Assembly: GCF_009765965.1 (NCBI RefSeq)
Contig: NZ_LMUL01000014.1
Location: forward strand, 1,468,572-1,532,571
Direction: 5' to 3'
DNA length: 64,000 nucleotides
From: Caulobacter sp. S45
GTDB taxonomy: Bacteria > Pseudomonadota > Alphaproteobacteria > Caulobacterales > Caulobacteraceae
The position numbers were made by a program, and so were the translations under genes. Positions 6,818 through 16,647 of the stretch are shown here, in pieces. The notes below the pieces were generated by a model that worked only from the letters and a program-made list of their open reading frames with translations, was not told the DNA's origin and searched no databases. Each line of letters begins with the position of its first letter. The stretch's first letter is position 1.

Positions 6818-8410
6818 ATGACCCAGCCCGATACGCCCTGGTGGAAGGGCGCGGTGATCTACCAGGTCTATCCGCGCAGCTTCCAGGACAGCGACGGCGA
6901 CGGCGACGGGGTGGGCGACCTGAAGGGGATCATCGCGCGTCTGCCCTATATCGCCAGCCTGGGCGTGGACGGGATCTGGCTGTCGCCGGTGTTCGCCTCG
7001 CCCATGGCCGATTACGGCTACGACATCGCCGACTACCGCGCCATCGACCCGCTGTTCGGGACGCTGACGCACTTCGACGCCCTGGTGGCCGCAGCCCACG
7101 CGCTGGGCCTCAAGCTGATCGTCGACCAGGTCTATTCCCACACCTCCGACAAACATGCGTGGTTCGCCGAGAGCCGCGCCGACCGGACCAACCCCAAGGC
7201 CGACTGGTACGTCTGGGCCGACGCCAGGCCGGACGGTTCGCCGCCCAACAACTGGCAGGCGGTGTTCGGCGGCTCGAGCTGGACCTGGGACGGACGACGC
7301 CAGCAATACTATCTGCACAACTTCCTGGCCGAGCAGCCGGACCTGAACTTCCACACCCCGGCGGTGCAGAACGCCGTGCTGGACGTGGCGCGGTTCTGGC
7401 TGGACCGGGGCGTGGACGGGTTCCGCCTCGACGTGGCCAACTGCTTCGCCCACGACCCGGCCCTGACCGACAACCCGCCCTCCCACCGCACCGACGCGGT
7501 CAAGCCGCACGACATGCAGTTGCACATCCACGACCGCGAGCAGCCCGAGGCCCTGGCCTTCGCCGCCCGCCTGCGCGCGCTGGTCGACGAGCAACCGGGT
7601 CGCATGACCGTGGCGGAGTTGTTCAGCCATCGCTCGCTGGAGGTCACCGCCGCCTTTACCGGCGGCCCGTACGGCTACCACACCGCCTACAACTTCCTGT
7701 TCCTGGGCGAGCGGTTCGGGGCCGCCTTCCTGCGCGAAGGGGTGGAGACGCTGATGCGGCTGGCGCCTGAGGCGTGGCCGTCCTGGGCCTTCTCCAACCA
7801 CGACGTGATCCGCGTCGCCACGCGCTGGGGCGCTGGGCGACCCCAGCCGCAGTTCGCCAAGCTGCTGTTCGCCCTGCTGACCGCCTTGCGCGGGACCGCC
7901 TTCGTCTACCAGGGCGAGGAGTTGGGCCTGCCCCAGGCCGAGGTGCCGTTCGAGCGGCTACGCGACCCAAATGGCGTCGCCTTCTGGCCCGCCGACAAGG
8001 GCCGCGACGGGTGTCGAACACCCATGCCGTGGATCGCACAGGCGACGCATGGCGGCTTCAGCGAAAGCGAGCCCTGGCTACCGCTCGACCCGGCGCACCG
8101 GCCGCTGGCGGTGGACCTTCAGGCCGGCGATCCGCAGTCGATGCTGGCGTTTGTGCGGCGTTGGCTCGCCTGGCGTCGCGGGGAGCCGGCGATGCGGACC
8201 GGCGACATCGCCTTCCTGGATGGGCCAGCGGAGGTGCTGGCCTTCTTTCGCGGCGGCGAGCGCCTATGCTTGTTCAACCTGGGCGAAACCGACGCCCGGT
8301 TCACGCTTCCCGTCGGCGATTGGCGCGTTGCGTTCGACCTGAGTGGACGGCTCAGCGACGGCGACGTGGAACTGGCTCCGGCATCCGGCCTGATCCTCGC
8401 TTCGGCTTGA
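6818..8410 (+). CDS. GH13 alpha-glucosidase
   Basis: Glycoside hydrolase family 13 enzyme of 530 residues with the full catalytic set: nucleophile D205 in GFRLDV, acid/base E267 in TVAELF and stabiliser D329 in SNHD. The N-terminal WWKGAVIYQVYPRSFQDSDGDG block with GVGDLKG is typical of oligo-1,6-glucosidase/alpha-glucosidase subfamilies acting on short alpha-glucosides. There is no signal peptide, so it should act in the cytoplasm on imported sugars, yet no transporter or sugar regulator is adjacent. Its 3' end overlaps a small reverse-strand ORF by 59 bp. Confidence 0.93.
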   Translation: MTQPDTPWWKGAVIYQVYPRSFQDSDGDGDGVGDLKGIIARLPYIASLGVDGIWLSPVFASPMADYGYDIADYRAIDPLFGTLTHFDALVAAAHALGLKLIVDQVYSHTSDKHAWFAESRADRTNPKADWYVWADARPDGSPPNNWQAVFGGSSWTWDGRRQQYYLHNFLAEQPDLNFHTPAVQNAVLDVARFWLDRGVDGFRLDVANCFAHDPALTDNPPSHRTDAVKPHDMQLHIHDREQPEALAFAARLRALVDEQPGRMTVAELFSHRSLEVTAAFTGGPYGYHTAYNFLFLGERFGAAFLREGVETLMRLAPEAWPSWAFSNHDVIRVATRWGAGRPQPQFAKLLFALLTALRGTAFVYQGEELGLPQAEVPFERLRDPNGVAFWPADKGRDGCRTPMPWIAQATHGGFSESEPWLPLDPAHRPLAVDLQAGDPQSMLAFVRRWLAWRRGEPAMRTGDIAFLDGPAEVLAFFRGGERLCLFNLGETDARFTLPVGDWRVAFDLSGRLSDGDVELAPASGLILASA

Positions 8411-8519
8411 TCCCGAGCTTCAACCTAACATCCGCCTTCAGCTTGCGCGGCAGGAAGGTCGACCAGACCACCCAACCCGCAGCCAGGACGACAATGACGT
8501 AAGCGATCAGGGTCTGCAT
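8352..8519 (-). CDS. Small single-pass membrane protein near feo genes
   Basis: A 55-residue ORF with one N-terminal hydrophobic segment (about residues 4-20, LIAYVIVVLAAGWVVWS) followed by a strongly basic tail. It lies downstream of feoA-feoB on the same strand. Small membrane proteins are often found after feoB in proteobacteria, but this one lacks the cysteine-rich tail seen in some of them, so I assign no family. Its last 59 bp overlap the end of the GH13 gene on the other strand, so the basic C-terminal part may be forced by that gene's sequence. Confidence 0.5.
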   Translation of the reverse strand: MQTLIAYVIVVLAAGWVVWSTFLPRKLKADVRLKLGIKPKRGSGRMPEPVPRRRR

Positions 8520-8539
8520 TCGAACACCGCCTCCAGCCC

Positions 8540-8770
8540 TTAGCGTCCGCCCCAGCGCCAGCGCCAACCGCCCTCGGTCTTCCAGGCGCAGACGGCGGCG
8601 AACACCACCAGGAGGGCGACCGCGCCCGCGATGCGCCAGACGCCCGGCGCCAAACGCACATCGGCGAAGAACAGCGCCAGGAAACCGGCGAGAACGGCCC
8701 AGCCTTCCCAACGGATCGGCGTGGAGGCTCCGATGCCGTAGGTCTTGGAGGCGAACCAGGGACGATTCAT
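8540..8770 (-). CDS. Small two-pass membrane protein
   Basis: A 76-residue protein with two predicted hydrophobic segments (roughly residues 22-36 and 44-62) and a Trp/Arg-rich C-terminus. It sits between feoB (90 bp upstream) and the 55-residue membrane ORF (20 bp downstream) on the same strand, so it may be read from the feo transcript. I do not recognise a family. The hydrophobic pattern in the frame and the start ATG support coding, but no motif confirms it. Confidence 0.5.
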   Translation of the reverse strand: MNRPWFASKTYGIGASTPIRWEGWAVLAGFLALFFADVRLAPGVWRIAGAVALLVVFAAVCAWKTEGGWRWRWGGR

Positions 8771-8860
8771 AGCCAGACGACCTCATTGAAGATCAGCACG
8801 TCGACCCCGCGCGAACACTATGAATGTAGGAGGTCGGCGCGCGAAACGGGAGCCCCGACG

Positions 8861-10800
<1,940 letters not shown>

Positions 10801-10804
<4 letters not shown>

Positions 10805-11139
10805 TCCGCGGCCGTCAGGTAGGCGGCTTCACCCGCATCGGCCTGCACCATCACCGCATTGGCCTCACGACGGCGCAGCGCCACGCGCATGTCGTCGAGC
10901 CGCACAGCGATGGGGTCGCGACCGATGGCGCCTTCGTGCAGGATCTCCACCCGCGCGCCCTCGACAAAGCCGATCTCCAGCAGCCGACGCTCCAGTTCGC
11001 CGGCCTGCAGCCCACCGTCGTTGGACGCCACGCCCACGCCGACGACCACGCCGCTGAAGCCGCGCGCCGCCGATCCGAGCGGGACCACGCCGGACGACTC
11101 GGGCGACTTGGCCCGTCCTGAAAACATACCGGCGCGCAC
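10801..11139 (-). CDS. feoA: FeoA-like ferrous iron transport accessory protein
   Basis: A small SH3-like protein that supports FeoB. GLQAGELERRLLEIGFVEGARVEILHEGAIGRDPIAVRLDDMRVALRRREANAV is the conserved FeoA core, with the typical LLEIGFVEGARV and GRDPIAVRL blocks. The gene overlaps feoB by ATGA. The start shown is a GTG giving 112 residues; an ATG four codons later (11127) is an equally good choice. No convincing ribosome binding site precedes either one. Confidence 0.9.
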
Positions 11140-11170
11140 TGGGGTTGGACCGCCTTCGGATTGAACCGCG

Positions 11171-11183
11171 ATTGACTATCAAT
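11171..11183. promoter_or_regulatory. 13-bp palindrome upstream of feoA
   Basis: ATTGA-CTA-TCAAT is a perfect inverted repeat 32-44 bp upstream of the feoA GTG and 157 bp upstream of the oxidoreductase on the other strand. Its position fits an operator for feoAB. It does not match an FNR box (TTGAT-N4-ATCAA) because the spacing is too short, and it does not clearly match a Fur box as I know it. The regulator is unknown. Confidence 0.35.
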
Positions 11184-11339
11184 ATCTGTCCGAAGAAGGG
11201 CTTAAGCAAGGCCCCTGCGGCGGCGGGCCCAACGCGCCTTTCCGTCGAACCGCCGGGATCGAAGGCGGGCGTCGGGAAGTTGGACACACTAGATGGGGCG
11301 TTGCGCGCGCAACTCGGGCCGCGATCCTTGGAGACGAAC

Positions 11340-12215
11340 ATGAAGGTCGGCGTGATCGGTCTGGGCGCCATGGGCGCAGGCCTGGCGGAGAGCTTGTTGC
11401 GGGCGGGACATGAGGTGACGGTGTGGAACCGCTCCAAAGGCCCGGCTGATGACCTGGCCGGCAAGGGCGCAAAGGTGGCCGCCACGCCCGCCGACGCCTT
11501 CGCCGGCGACGCCGCGATCACCATGCTCGCCAACGACGAGGCGGTGCGCGAGGTCATCCTGGGCGGCGGGGCGCTGGACCGCGCCGCCCCCGGCCTCGTC
11601 CACGTGTTGAGCGCCACCATCTCCGTCGCCCTGGCCCGCGAGCTAGAGACCGTCCACGCCGACAAGGACGTGGCCTTCGTCAGCGCACCCGTGCTCGGCC
11701 GGCCCGACGTGGCGGAGAAAGGCGAGCTGAACGTACTGGCCGCGGGCTCCGCCGACGCCCTGGCCAAGGTCCAGCCGCTGCTGGACGCCATCGGCCGCAA
11801 GACCTGGCCGCTCGGCGACAAGCCCCACCTGGCCAACGTCGCCAAGCTGGCGGCCAACTTCATGATCGCGGTGACCATCGAGACCCTGGCCGAGACCTTC
11901 GCCTTCGCCGAGAAGCAGGGGCTGGACCCGAACAGCTTCTACGAATTGATCACCGGCACCCTGTTCGCGGCCCCGGCCTTCAAGGTCTACGGTCCGCTGA
12001 TCCTGGCCAAGGAGTTCGAGCCGGCCAAGTTCAAGCTGAAGCTCGGCCTGAAGGACATCCGCCTGGCGCTGGCGGCCGGCGAGGCGGCCGAGGTCCCCCT
12101 GCCCTTCGCCAGCGTGCTACGCGACAACTTCGTCGACGCCATCGCCAACGGGGCGGGCGAGAAGGACTGGTCGGCGATGTCGGAGGTCGCGTTCCGGCGC
12201 GCGGGGCTGGGGTGA
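11340..12215 (+). CDS. NAD(P)-dependent beta-hydroxyacid dehydrogenase
   Basis: A 291-residue member of the 3-hydroxyisobutyrate dehydrogenase / GLYR family. It has the N-terminal Rossmann motif GVIGLGAMGAGLAESLLRAGHEV, the middle segment SAPVLGRPDVAEKGELNVLAAG and the catalytic-lysine motif KLAANF near residue 178. Such enzymes reduce or oxidise beta-hydroxyacids, glyoxylate or succinic semialdehyde. The DNA frame runs further upstream, but the ATG at 11340 follows GGAG and starts the Rossmann fold directly. It stands alone, so the substrate cannot be inferred from neighbours. Confidence 0.9.
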   Translation: MKVGVIGLGAMGAGLAESLLRAGHEVTVWNRSKGPADDLAGKGAKVAATPADAFAGDAAITMLANDEAVREVILGGGALDRAAPGLVHVLSATISVALARELETVHADKDVAFVSAPVLGRPDVAEKGELNVLAAGSADALAKVQPLLDAIGRKTWPLGDKPHLANVAKLAANFMIAVTIETLAETFAFAEKQGLDPNSFYELITGTLFAAPAFKVYGPLILAKEFEPAKFKLKLGLKDIRLALAAGEAAEVPLPFASVLRDNFVDAIANGAGEKDWSAMSEVAFRRAGLG

Positions 12216-12233
12216 TTTGACCTTTGTTTTAAT

Positions 12234-12322
12234 CCGCTCGTTCCCACGAAGGCGGGAATCCAGATCAAGCCCGCCGGCCGCACGGAATGAATCTGGGTCC
12301 CCGCCTTCGCGGAGATGAGCGG
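12234..12322 (+). repeat. Palindromic intergenic element
   Basis: The arms CCGCTC (12234-12239) and GAGCGG (12317-12322) are inverse of each other. Inside them GAAGGCGGGAATCCAGAT pairs with ATCTGGGTCCCCGCCTTC with few mismatches. The centre is GC-rich around 12268-12282. This is another mobile-looking intergenic palindrome, different from families A and B; only one copy is in the window. It ends 81 bp before the S9 peptidase start. Confidence 0.65.
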
Positions 12323-12403
12323 TGTAATAGGCCGGTCCCAGCCTGCCAGGTCAGCAACCCAAGCCCACTTCCCGCACCTCGGAAAGCGGGGCTATACAGG
12401 TGC

Positions 12404-14452
12404 ATGACCTTCAGAAGCCTCGCCATCCCGCTCCTGTTCGCAACCCTGGGCGTGGCCGGCGGCGCCGACGCCCGGCCCTTCACCGCCAAGGACCTGGTGA
12501 CGCTCGAGCGGGTGTCGGACCCGCACGTCTCGCCGGACGGGGGCGCGGTCGTCTACAGCGTGCGCTCCACCGATCTCAAGGCGAACAAGGGGATCAACGC
12601 CCTCTGGATCGCGCAGGGCGGCAAGACGCGCCGGCTGGCGGCGTCCGACGGCGGGGCCAGCGGCGCGAGCTGGTCGGGCGACGGGCGCACGATCTACTTC
12701 CTGTCCGGCCGCTCGGGCTCCGACCAGGTCTGGCGCACCGACGCCTCGGGCGTCCAGGCGACCCAGGTAACCCGGTTACCGCTGGACGTGGGCGCCTATC
12801 GCGTCAGCGCCGACGGCCGCACCCTGGTGGTGTCGATGGCCGTGTTCCCGGATTGCGGCACGCCGGCCTGCACTGTCGCGCGCACGACTGAACGCAAGGC
12901 GGACAAGGCCTCGGGCCAGGTCTACGACAAGCTGTTCGTGCGCCACTGGGACACCTGGGCGGACGGCACGCGCAACCACCTGTTCACGTTGAAGCTGGGC
13001 GCGAACGGCGTCGCGGCCAGGGAAGCCACGCCGCTGACGCCCCACCTGGACGGCGACGTCCCCTCCAAGCCGTTCGGCGGGGCCGAGGACTTCGCGCTGT
13101 CGCCGGATGGGAAAAGCGTGTTCTTCTCGGTGCGGATGGCTGGGCGGACCGAGCCCTGGAGCACCAATTTCGACATCTGGCGCGCGCCGGTCGATGGCGC
13201 CGGGCCGGCGGTGGACCTGACCAAGGACAATCCCGCCTGGGACGCCGAGCCGACCGTATCGCCGGACGGCCGCTTCCTGGCCTATCGCGCCCAGACCAAG
13301 CCGGGTTTCGAGTCCGACCGCTTCGGCGTCTGGGTGATGGACCTCGCCACCGGCGCGAAGCACGAGGTCGCGCCGAACTGGGATCGCTCGGCCGAGCACA
13401 TCGCCTGGTCGCGTGACGGACACAGCCTGCTGGCCAATGCCGACGACGTCGGCGTCACCCGCCTGTTCAATATCGACGTGGCCACGGGCGGCGTGACGCC
13501 CCTGACCGATCGCGGCCATGTCGGCGACTACGATGTCTCGCCCAACGGCGCGGTGTTCGCCGGCGACGGCCTCGGCGGCCCGGCCGAGCTCTATTCCGTG
13601 CGCTATGGCAGCACGCCGGTGCGGATCACCTACGCCAACGCCGAGCGTCTGGCCGACGTGCAGTTCGGCGGCTTCGAACAGTTCAGCTTCACCGGCTGGA
13701 ACGGCGAGACGGTGCACGGCTATGTGGTCAAGCCCTACGGCTACCAGCCCGGCAAGCGCTATCCGGTCGCCTTCCTGATCCACGGCGGTCCGCAGGGCAG
13801 CTTCGGCGACAGCTGGAGCTATCGCTGGAACCCGCAGACCTACGCTGGCGCGGGCTATGCGGCGGTGATGATCGATTTCCACGGCTCGACCGGCTACGGC
13901 CAGGCCTTCACCGACGCCATCTCCGGCCACTGGGGCGACCGGCCGCTGGAGGACCTGCAAAAGGGCTGGGCGGCGGCCCTGGCCAAGTATTCCTTCCTCG
14001 ACGGCGACCGAGCGTGTGCTCTGGGCGCCAGCTACGGCGGCTTCATGATCGACTGGATCGCCGGGGTCTGGAACACGCCCTGGAAGTGCCTGGTCGTCCA
14101 CGACGGCGTCTTCGACAACCGGATGATGGGCTATTCCACCGAGGAGCAGTGGTTCAGCGAGTGGGAGAACGGCCACGCCATGCCGTGGGAGAAGCCGGAG
14201 AACTTCGAGCGCTTCAATCCGGTGGACCACGTGGCCGACTGGTCCAAGCCGATGCTGGTGATCCATAGCGCCAAGGACTACCGCATCCCGCTGGAACAGG
14301 GGCTCGGCGCCTTCACCGCCCTGCAGAGCCGCGAGGTGCCCAGCGAACTGCTGACCTTCCCCGACGAGAACCACTGGGTGCTGAAGCCGCAGAACTCGCT
14401 GCAATGGCACGCCACGGTGGAAGGCTGGCTCAAGCGCTGGATCGGGAACTGA
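12404..14452 (+). CDS. Secreted S9 family prolyl oligopeptidase/dipeptidyl peptidase
   Basis: A 682-residue serine peptidase, exported by a signal peptide (MTFRSLAIPLLFATLGVAGG, cleavage after GADA) and so acting in the periplasm. An N-terminal beta-propeller with repeated SPDG strands precedes the C-terminal alpha/beta hydrolase domain, which carries nucleophile S543 in GASYGGF, D625 in HSAKDYRIP and H657 in DENHWV. This is the acylaminoacyl-peptidase/DPP branch that trims short peptides. The in-frame region upstream of 12404 belongs to the palindromic element, and the signal peptide fixes the start. Confidence 0.94.
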   Translation: MTFRSLAIPLLFATLGVAGGADARPFTAKDLVTLERVSDPHVSPDGGAVVYSVRSTDLKANKGINALWIAQGGKTRRLAASDGGASGASWSGDGRTIYFLSGRSGSDQVWRTDASGVQATQVTRLPLDVGAYRVSADGRTLVVSMAVFPDCGTPACTVARTTERKADKASGQVYDKLFVRHWDTWADGTRNHLFTLKLGANGVAAREATPLTPHLDGDVPSKPFGGAEDFALSPDGKSVFFSVRMAGRTEPWSTNFDIWRAPVDGAGPAVDLTKDNPAWDAEPTVSPDGRFLAYRAQTKPGFESDRFGVWVMDLATGAKHEVAPNWDRSAEHIAWSRDGHSLLANADDVGVTRLFNIDVATGGVTPLTDRGHVGDYDVSPNGAVFAGDGLGGPAELYSVRYGSTPVRITYANAERLADVQFGGFEQFSFTGWNGETVHGYVVKPYGYQPGKRYPVAFLIHGGPQGSFGDSWSYRWNPQTYAGAGYAAVMIDFHGSTGYGQAFTDAISGHWGDRPLEDLQKGWAAALAKYSFLDGDRACALGASYGGFMIDWIAGVWNTPWKCLVVHDGVFDNRMMGYSTEEQWFSEWENGHAMPWEKPENFERFNPVDHVADWSKPMLVIHSAKDYRIPLEQGLGAFTALQSREVPSELLTFPDENHWVLKPQNSLQWHATVEGWLKRWIGN

Positions 14453-14586
14453 GGCCCAGGCGGACACAACCCTGTAAAAACCGCCGCCAAACTGCAGTTA
14501 CCGCACAGGTGGCCTTGAACGTTTCGCCTGCGAAATCATTTGTGAAGCCAAGCGCAGCCGTTGGCGCGCGCATCAGGAGATACCGC

Positions 14587-15540
14587 GTGCTTCGAGCATC
14601 GCTGCTGGCCACCGCCATTTCGCTTCTCGCCGGAGGCGCGGCCATCGCGCAGGCGGCCCCCGCCAACGCCCAGGATCAGGCGTCCGTCCCGGCTGGCGCC
14701 GCATCCACGGATCCGAACCAAGACCCGTACGAGCACCTCAACCGCAAGTCCTACGCCGTGTTCCGCTATCTGGACCGGGTGGCGATCCGGCCCGCCTCGG
14801 TATTCTACGCCCACGCGGTGCCGAGCCCGGCCCGCAAGGGGCTGCACAACGCCATCCGCAACGTGAACTCGCCGGTGATCTTCTTCAACGACGTGGTCCA
14901 ACTTCATCCTAAGGCGGCGGTCGAGACGCTGGGCCGCTTCGCGATCAATTCCACGGTAGGGGTCGCGGGCCTTGCGGATGCAGCGACGACGGCGGGCATC
15001 CCCTTTCATCCCAACGGGTTCGGCAACACCCTCGGCCGCTACGGGGTGCCGCCCGGCGCGTTCATCTTCATCCCGGTGCTGGGCCCCTCCGACGTGCGCG
15101 ACCTGATCGGCAGCGGCGTGGACACCCTGAGCGATCCGCTGACTTGGATCCGCTACACCGGCCGGTGGGAGGTCAGCGCCGCCAAGACGGTGGTCAACGG
15201 CCTGGACACCCGCGCCAACATCGATCCGCAGCTCAAGCAGATCGACGCCATGGCCACCGACCAGTACGCCACCCTGCGTTCGCTCTACCTGCAGAACCGC
15301 CAGGCCGAGATCACCGGCGGCAAGGTGAACGTGCAGGACCTGCCGGACTTCGGCCCCGACACCGGCCCGCAGCCCGGCGCAGCGGCGCCCGCCGACGGCC
15401 AGTCCTCGGTCGGCGAAACGCCCGCCCCGCAAGGCCAGGGCGATCAGGGACCAGGAACCCAGGGCCCGACGCCGCAACCTTCGACGCCTCAGGGACCGGC
15501 CGGTCAGCCTGTGGCGGCCCCAGCCGGTCCCCACGCCTAG
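14587..15540 (+). CDS. mlaA: MlaA/VacJ family outer-membrane lipid-asymmetry protein
   Basis: MlaA removes phospholipids from the outer leaflet and passes them to the MlaC carrier. The 317-residue protein has a signal peptide, then the family core: DPYEHLNRKSYAVFRYLD, NVNSPVIFFNDVVQ, RFAINSTVGVAGLADAA, FGNTLGRYGVPPG and YLPVLGPS-like FIPVLGPSDVRDLIG. A GTG preceded by AGGAG is the best start. Unlike E. coli MlaA there is no lipobox cysteine after the hydrophobic segment, and the last 70 residues are a Pro/Gln/Gly-rich tail. It lies just upstream of the hopanoid genes and hpnM, an MlaC relative, is further along. Confidence 0.92.
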   Translation: MLRASLLATAISLLAGGAAIAQAAPANAQDQASVPAGAASTDPNQDPYEHLNRKSYAVFRYLDRVAIRPASVFYAHAVPSPARKGLHNAIRNVNSPVIFFNDVVQLHPKAAVETLGRFAINSTVGVAGLADAATTAGIPFHPNGFGNTLGRYGVPPGAFIFIPVLGPSDVRDLIGSGVDTLSDPLTWIRYTGRWEVSAAKTVVNGLDTRANIDPQLKQIDAMATDQYATLRSLYLQNRQAEITGGKVNVQDLPDFGPDTGPQPGAAAPADGQSSVGETPAPQGQGDQGPGTQGPTPQPSTPQGPAGQPVAAPAGPHA

Positions 15541-15565
15541 GGCCTTGGCGGACGTCGATGCAAAA

Positions 15566-15606
15566 CGCCTCTAGCGCGCCGCTCCCGCGAATGCGCTAGA
15601 GAGGCG
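15566..15606. terminator. Hairpin between mlaA and hpnA, possible terminator
   Basis: CTCTAGCGC (15569-15577) and GCGCTAGAG (15593-15601) form a perfect 9-bp stem with a 15-nt loop. The stem extends as CGCC/GGCG after a two-base bulge. There is no clear run of T after it, so termination is uncertain. It separates mlaA from the hopanoid operon. Confidence 0.4.
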
Positions 15607-15642
15607 CGGTTTGCGGGTTCGGCCCGCGTTTAGGCGTGATCC

Positions 15643-16647
15643 ATGGCGTTCGGCTCGGCCGGTGACAGAGTGCTGGTGACAGGAGCCTCAGGCTTCGTCG
15701 GTTCGGCGGTGGCCCGCAAGCTGGCGGCGCGCGGCTTTTCCGTGCGCGCCCTGGTGCGGGCCTCCAGTCCGCGCGGCAACTTCGCCGATTTCGACTGCGA
15801 GCAGGTGGAAGGCGACCTGCGCGACCCGGCTTCGCTGATCAAGGCGGTGCGAGGCGCGCGCTACCTGTTCCACGTCGCCGCCGACTACCGCCTGTGGGCG
15901 CGCGACCCCGAGGAGATCGTGCGCAACAACCTGACCGGCACGCGCGGGATCATGGAAGCGGCGCTCGACGCCGGGGTGGAGCGGATCGTCTACACCTCCA
16001 GCGTCGCCACCCTGAGCCTCAAGGACGGCCCATCCGACGAGACCCGCCCACTGACGCCCGAGGCCGCCATCGGCGCCTACAAGCGCAGCAAGGTGGTGGC
16101 CGAGCGCGAGGTCGAGCGACTGGTGGGTGAGCGCGGCCTACCGGCGGTGATCGTCAACCCCTCCACCCCGATCGGCCCGCGCGACATCAAGCCGACTCCG
16201 ACCGGCCGGATCATCGTCGAGGCCGCCACCGGCAAGATGCCCGCCTTCGTCGAGACCGGGCTGAACCTCGCCCACGTAGACGACGTGGCGGAGGGCCACC
16301 TGCTAGCCTTCGACAAAGGCCGGATCGGCGAGCGCTATGTCCTGGGCGGCCAGGACGCCACCCTGCGCGAGATGCTGGCGGTGATCGCCGACCTGTCCGG
16401 CCGCAAGCCCCCCACCGTCGCCCTGCCGCTTGGGCCGCTGTTCCCCCTGGCCTATGCGGCGGAGGGTATAGCCAAGCTGACCGGCAAGGAGCCGTTCCTG
16501 ACCGCCGATGCGCTGCGCATGTCGCGCTACCAGATGTTCTTCAGCTCGGCCAAAGCGGAGCGGGAGCTGGGCTATAGCGCGCGGCCCTATCGCCAAGCCC
16601 TGTCGGACGCCATCGCCTGGTTCAGGTCCGCGGGCTACATCAAGTGA
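15643..16647 (+). CDS. hpnA: Hopanoid-associated sugar epimerase/reductase HpnA
   Basis: A 334-residue extended SDR (NAD-dependent epimerase/dehydratase) with GASGFVG at residues 14-20, the RNNLTGTRGIMEAA segment, catalytic SSVATL and YKRSKVVAE. HpnA homologues are found at the head of hopanoid operons and are thought to act on the hopanoid sugar side chain or its nucleotide-sugar donor. The gene overlaps hpnB by GTGA and starts a run of five tightly overlapping genes. Confidence 0.93.
   Translation: MAFGSAGDRVLVTGASGFVGSAVARKLAARGFSVRALVRASSPRGNFADFDCEQVEGDLRDPASLIKAVRGARYLFHVAADYRLWARDPEEIVRNNLTGTRGIMEAALDAGVERIVYTSSVATLSLKDGPSDETRPLTPEAAIGAYKRSKVVAEREVERLVGERGLPAVIVNPSTPIGPRDIKPTPTGRIIVEAATGKMPAFVETGLNLAHVDDVAEGHLLAFDKGRIGERYVLGGQDATLREMLAVIADLSGRKPPTVALPLGPLFPLAYAAEGIAKLTGKEPFLTADALRMSRYQMFFSSAKAERELGYSARPYRQALSDAIAWFRSAGYIK

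Noticed and set aside
11171..11183. FNR/FixK box upstream of feoA
   Set aside because: TTGA and TCAA are three bases apart, not in the TTGAT-N4-ATCAA arrangement; listed only as an unassigned palindrome.
12776..14467. 563-codon reverse frame opposite the S9 peptidase
   Set aside because: The forward strand has signal peptide, SPDG blades and catalytic triad; the reverse frame has no motif.
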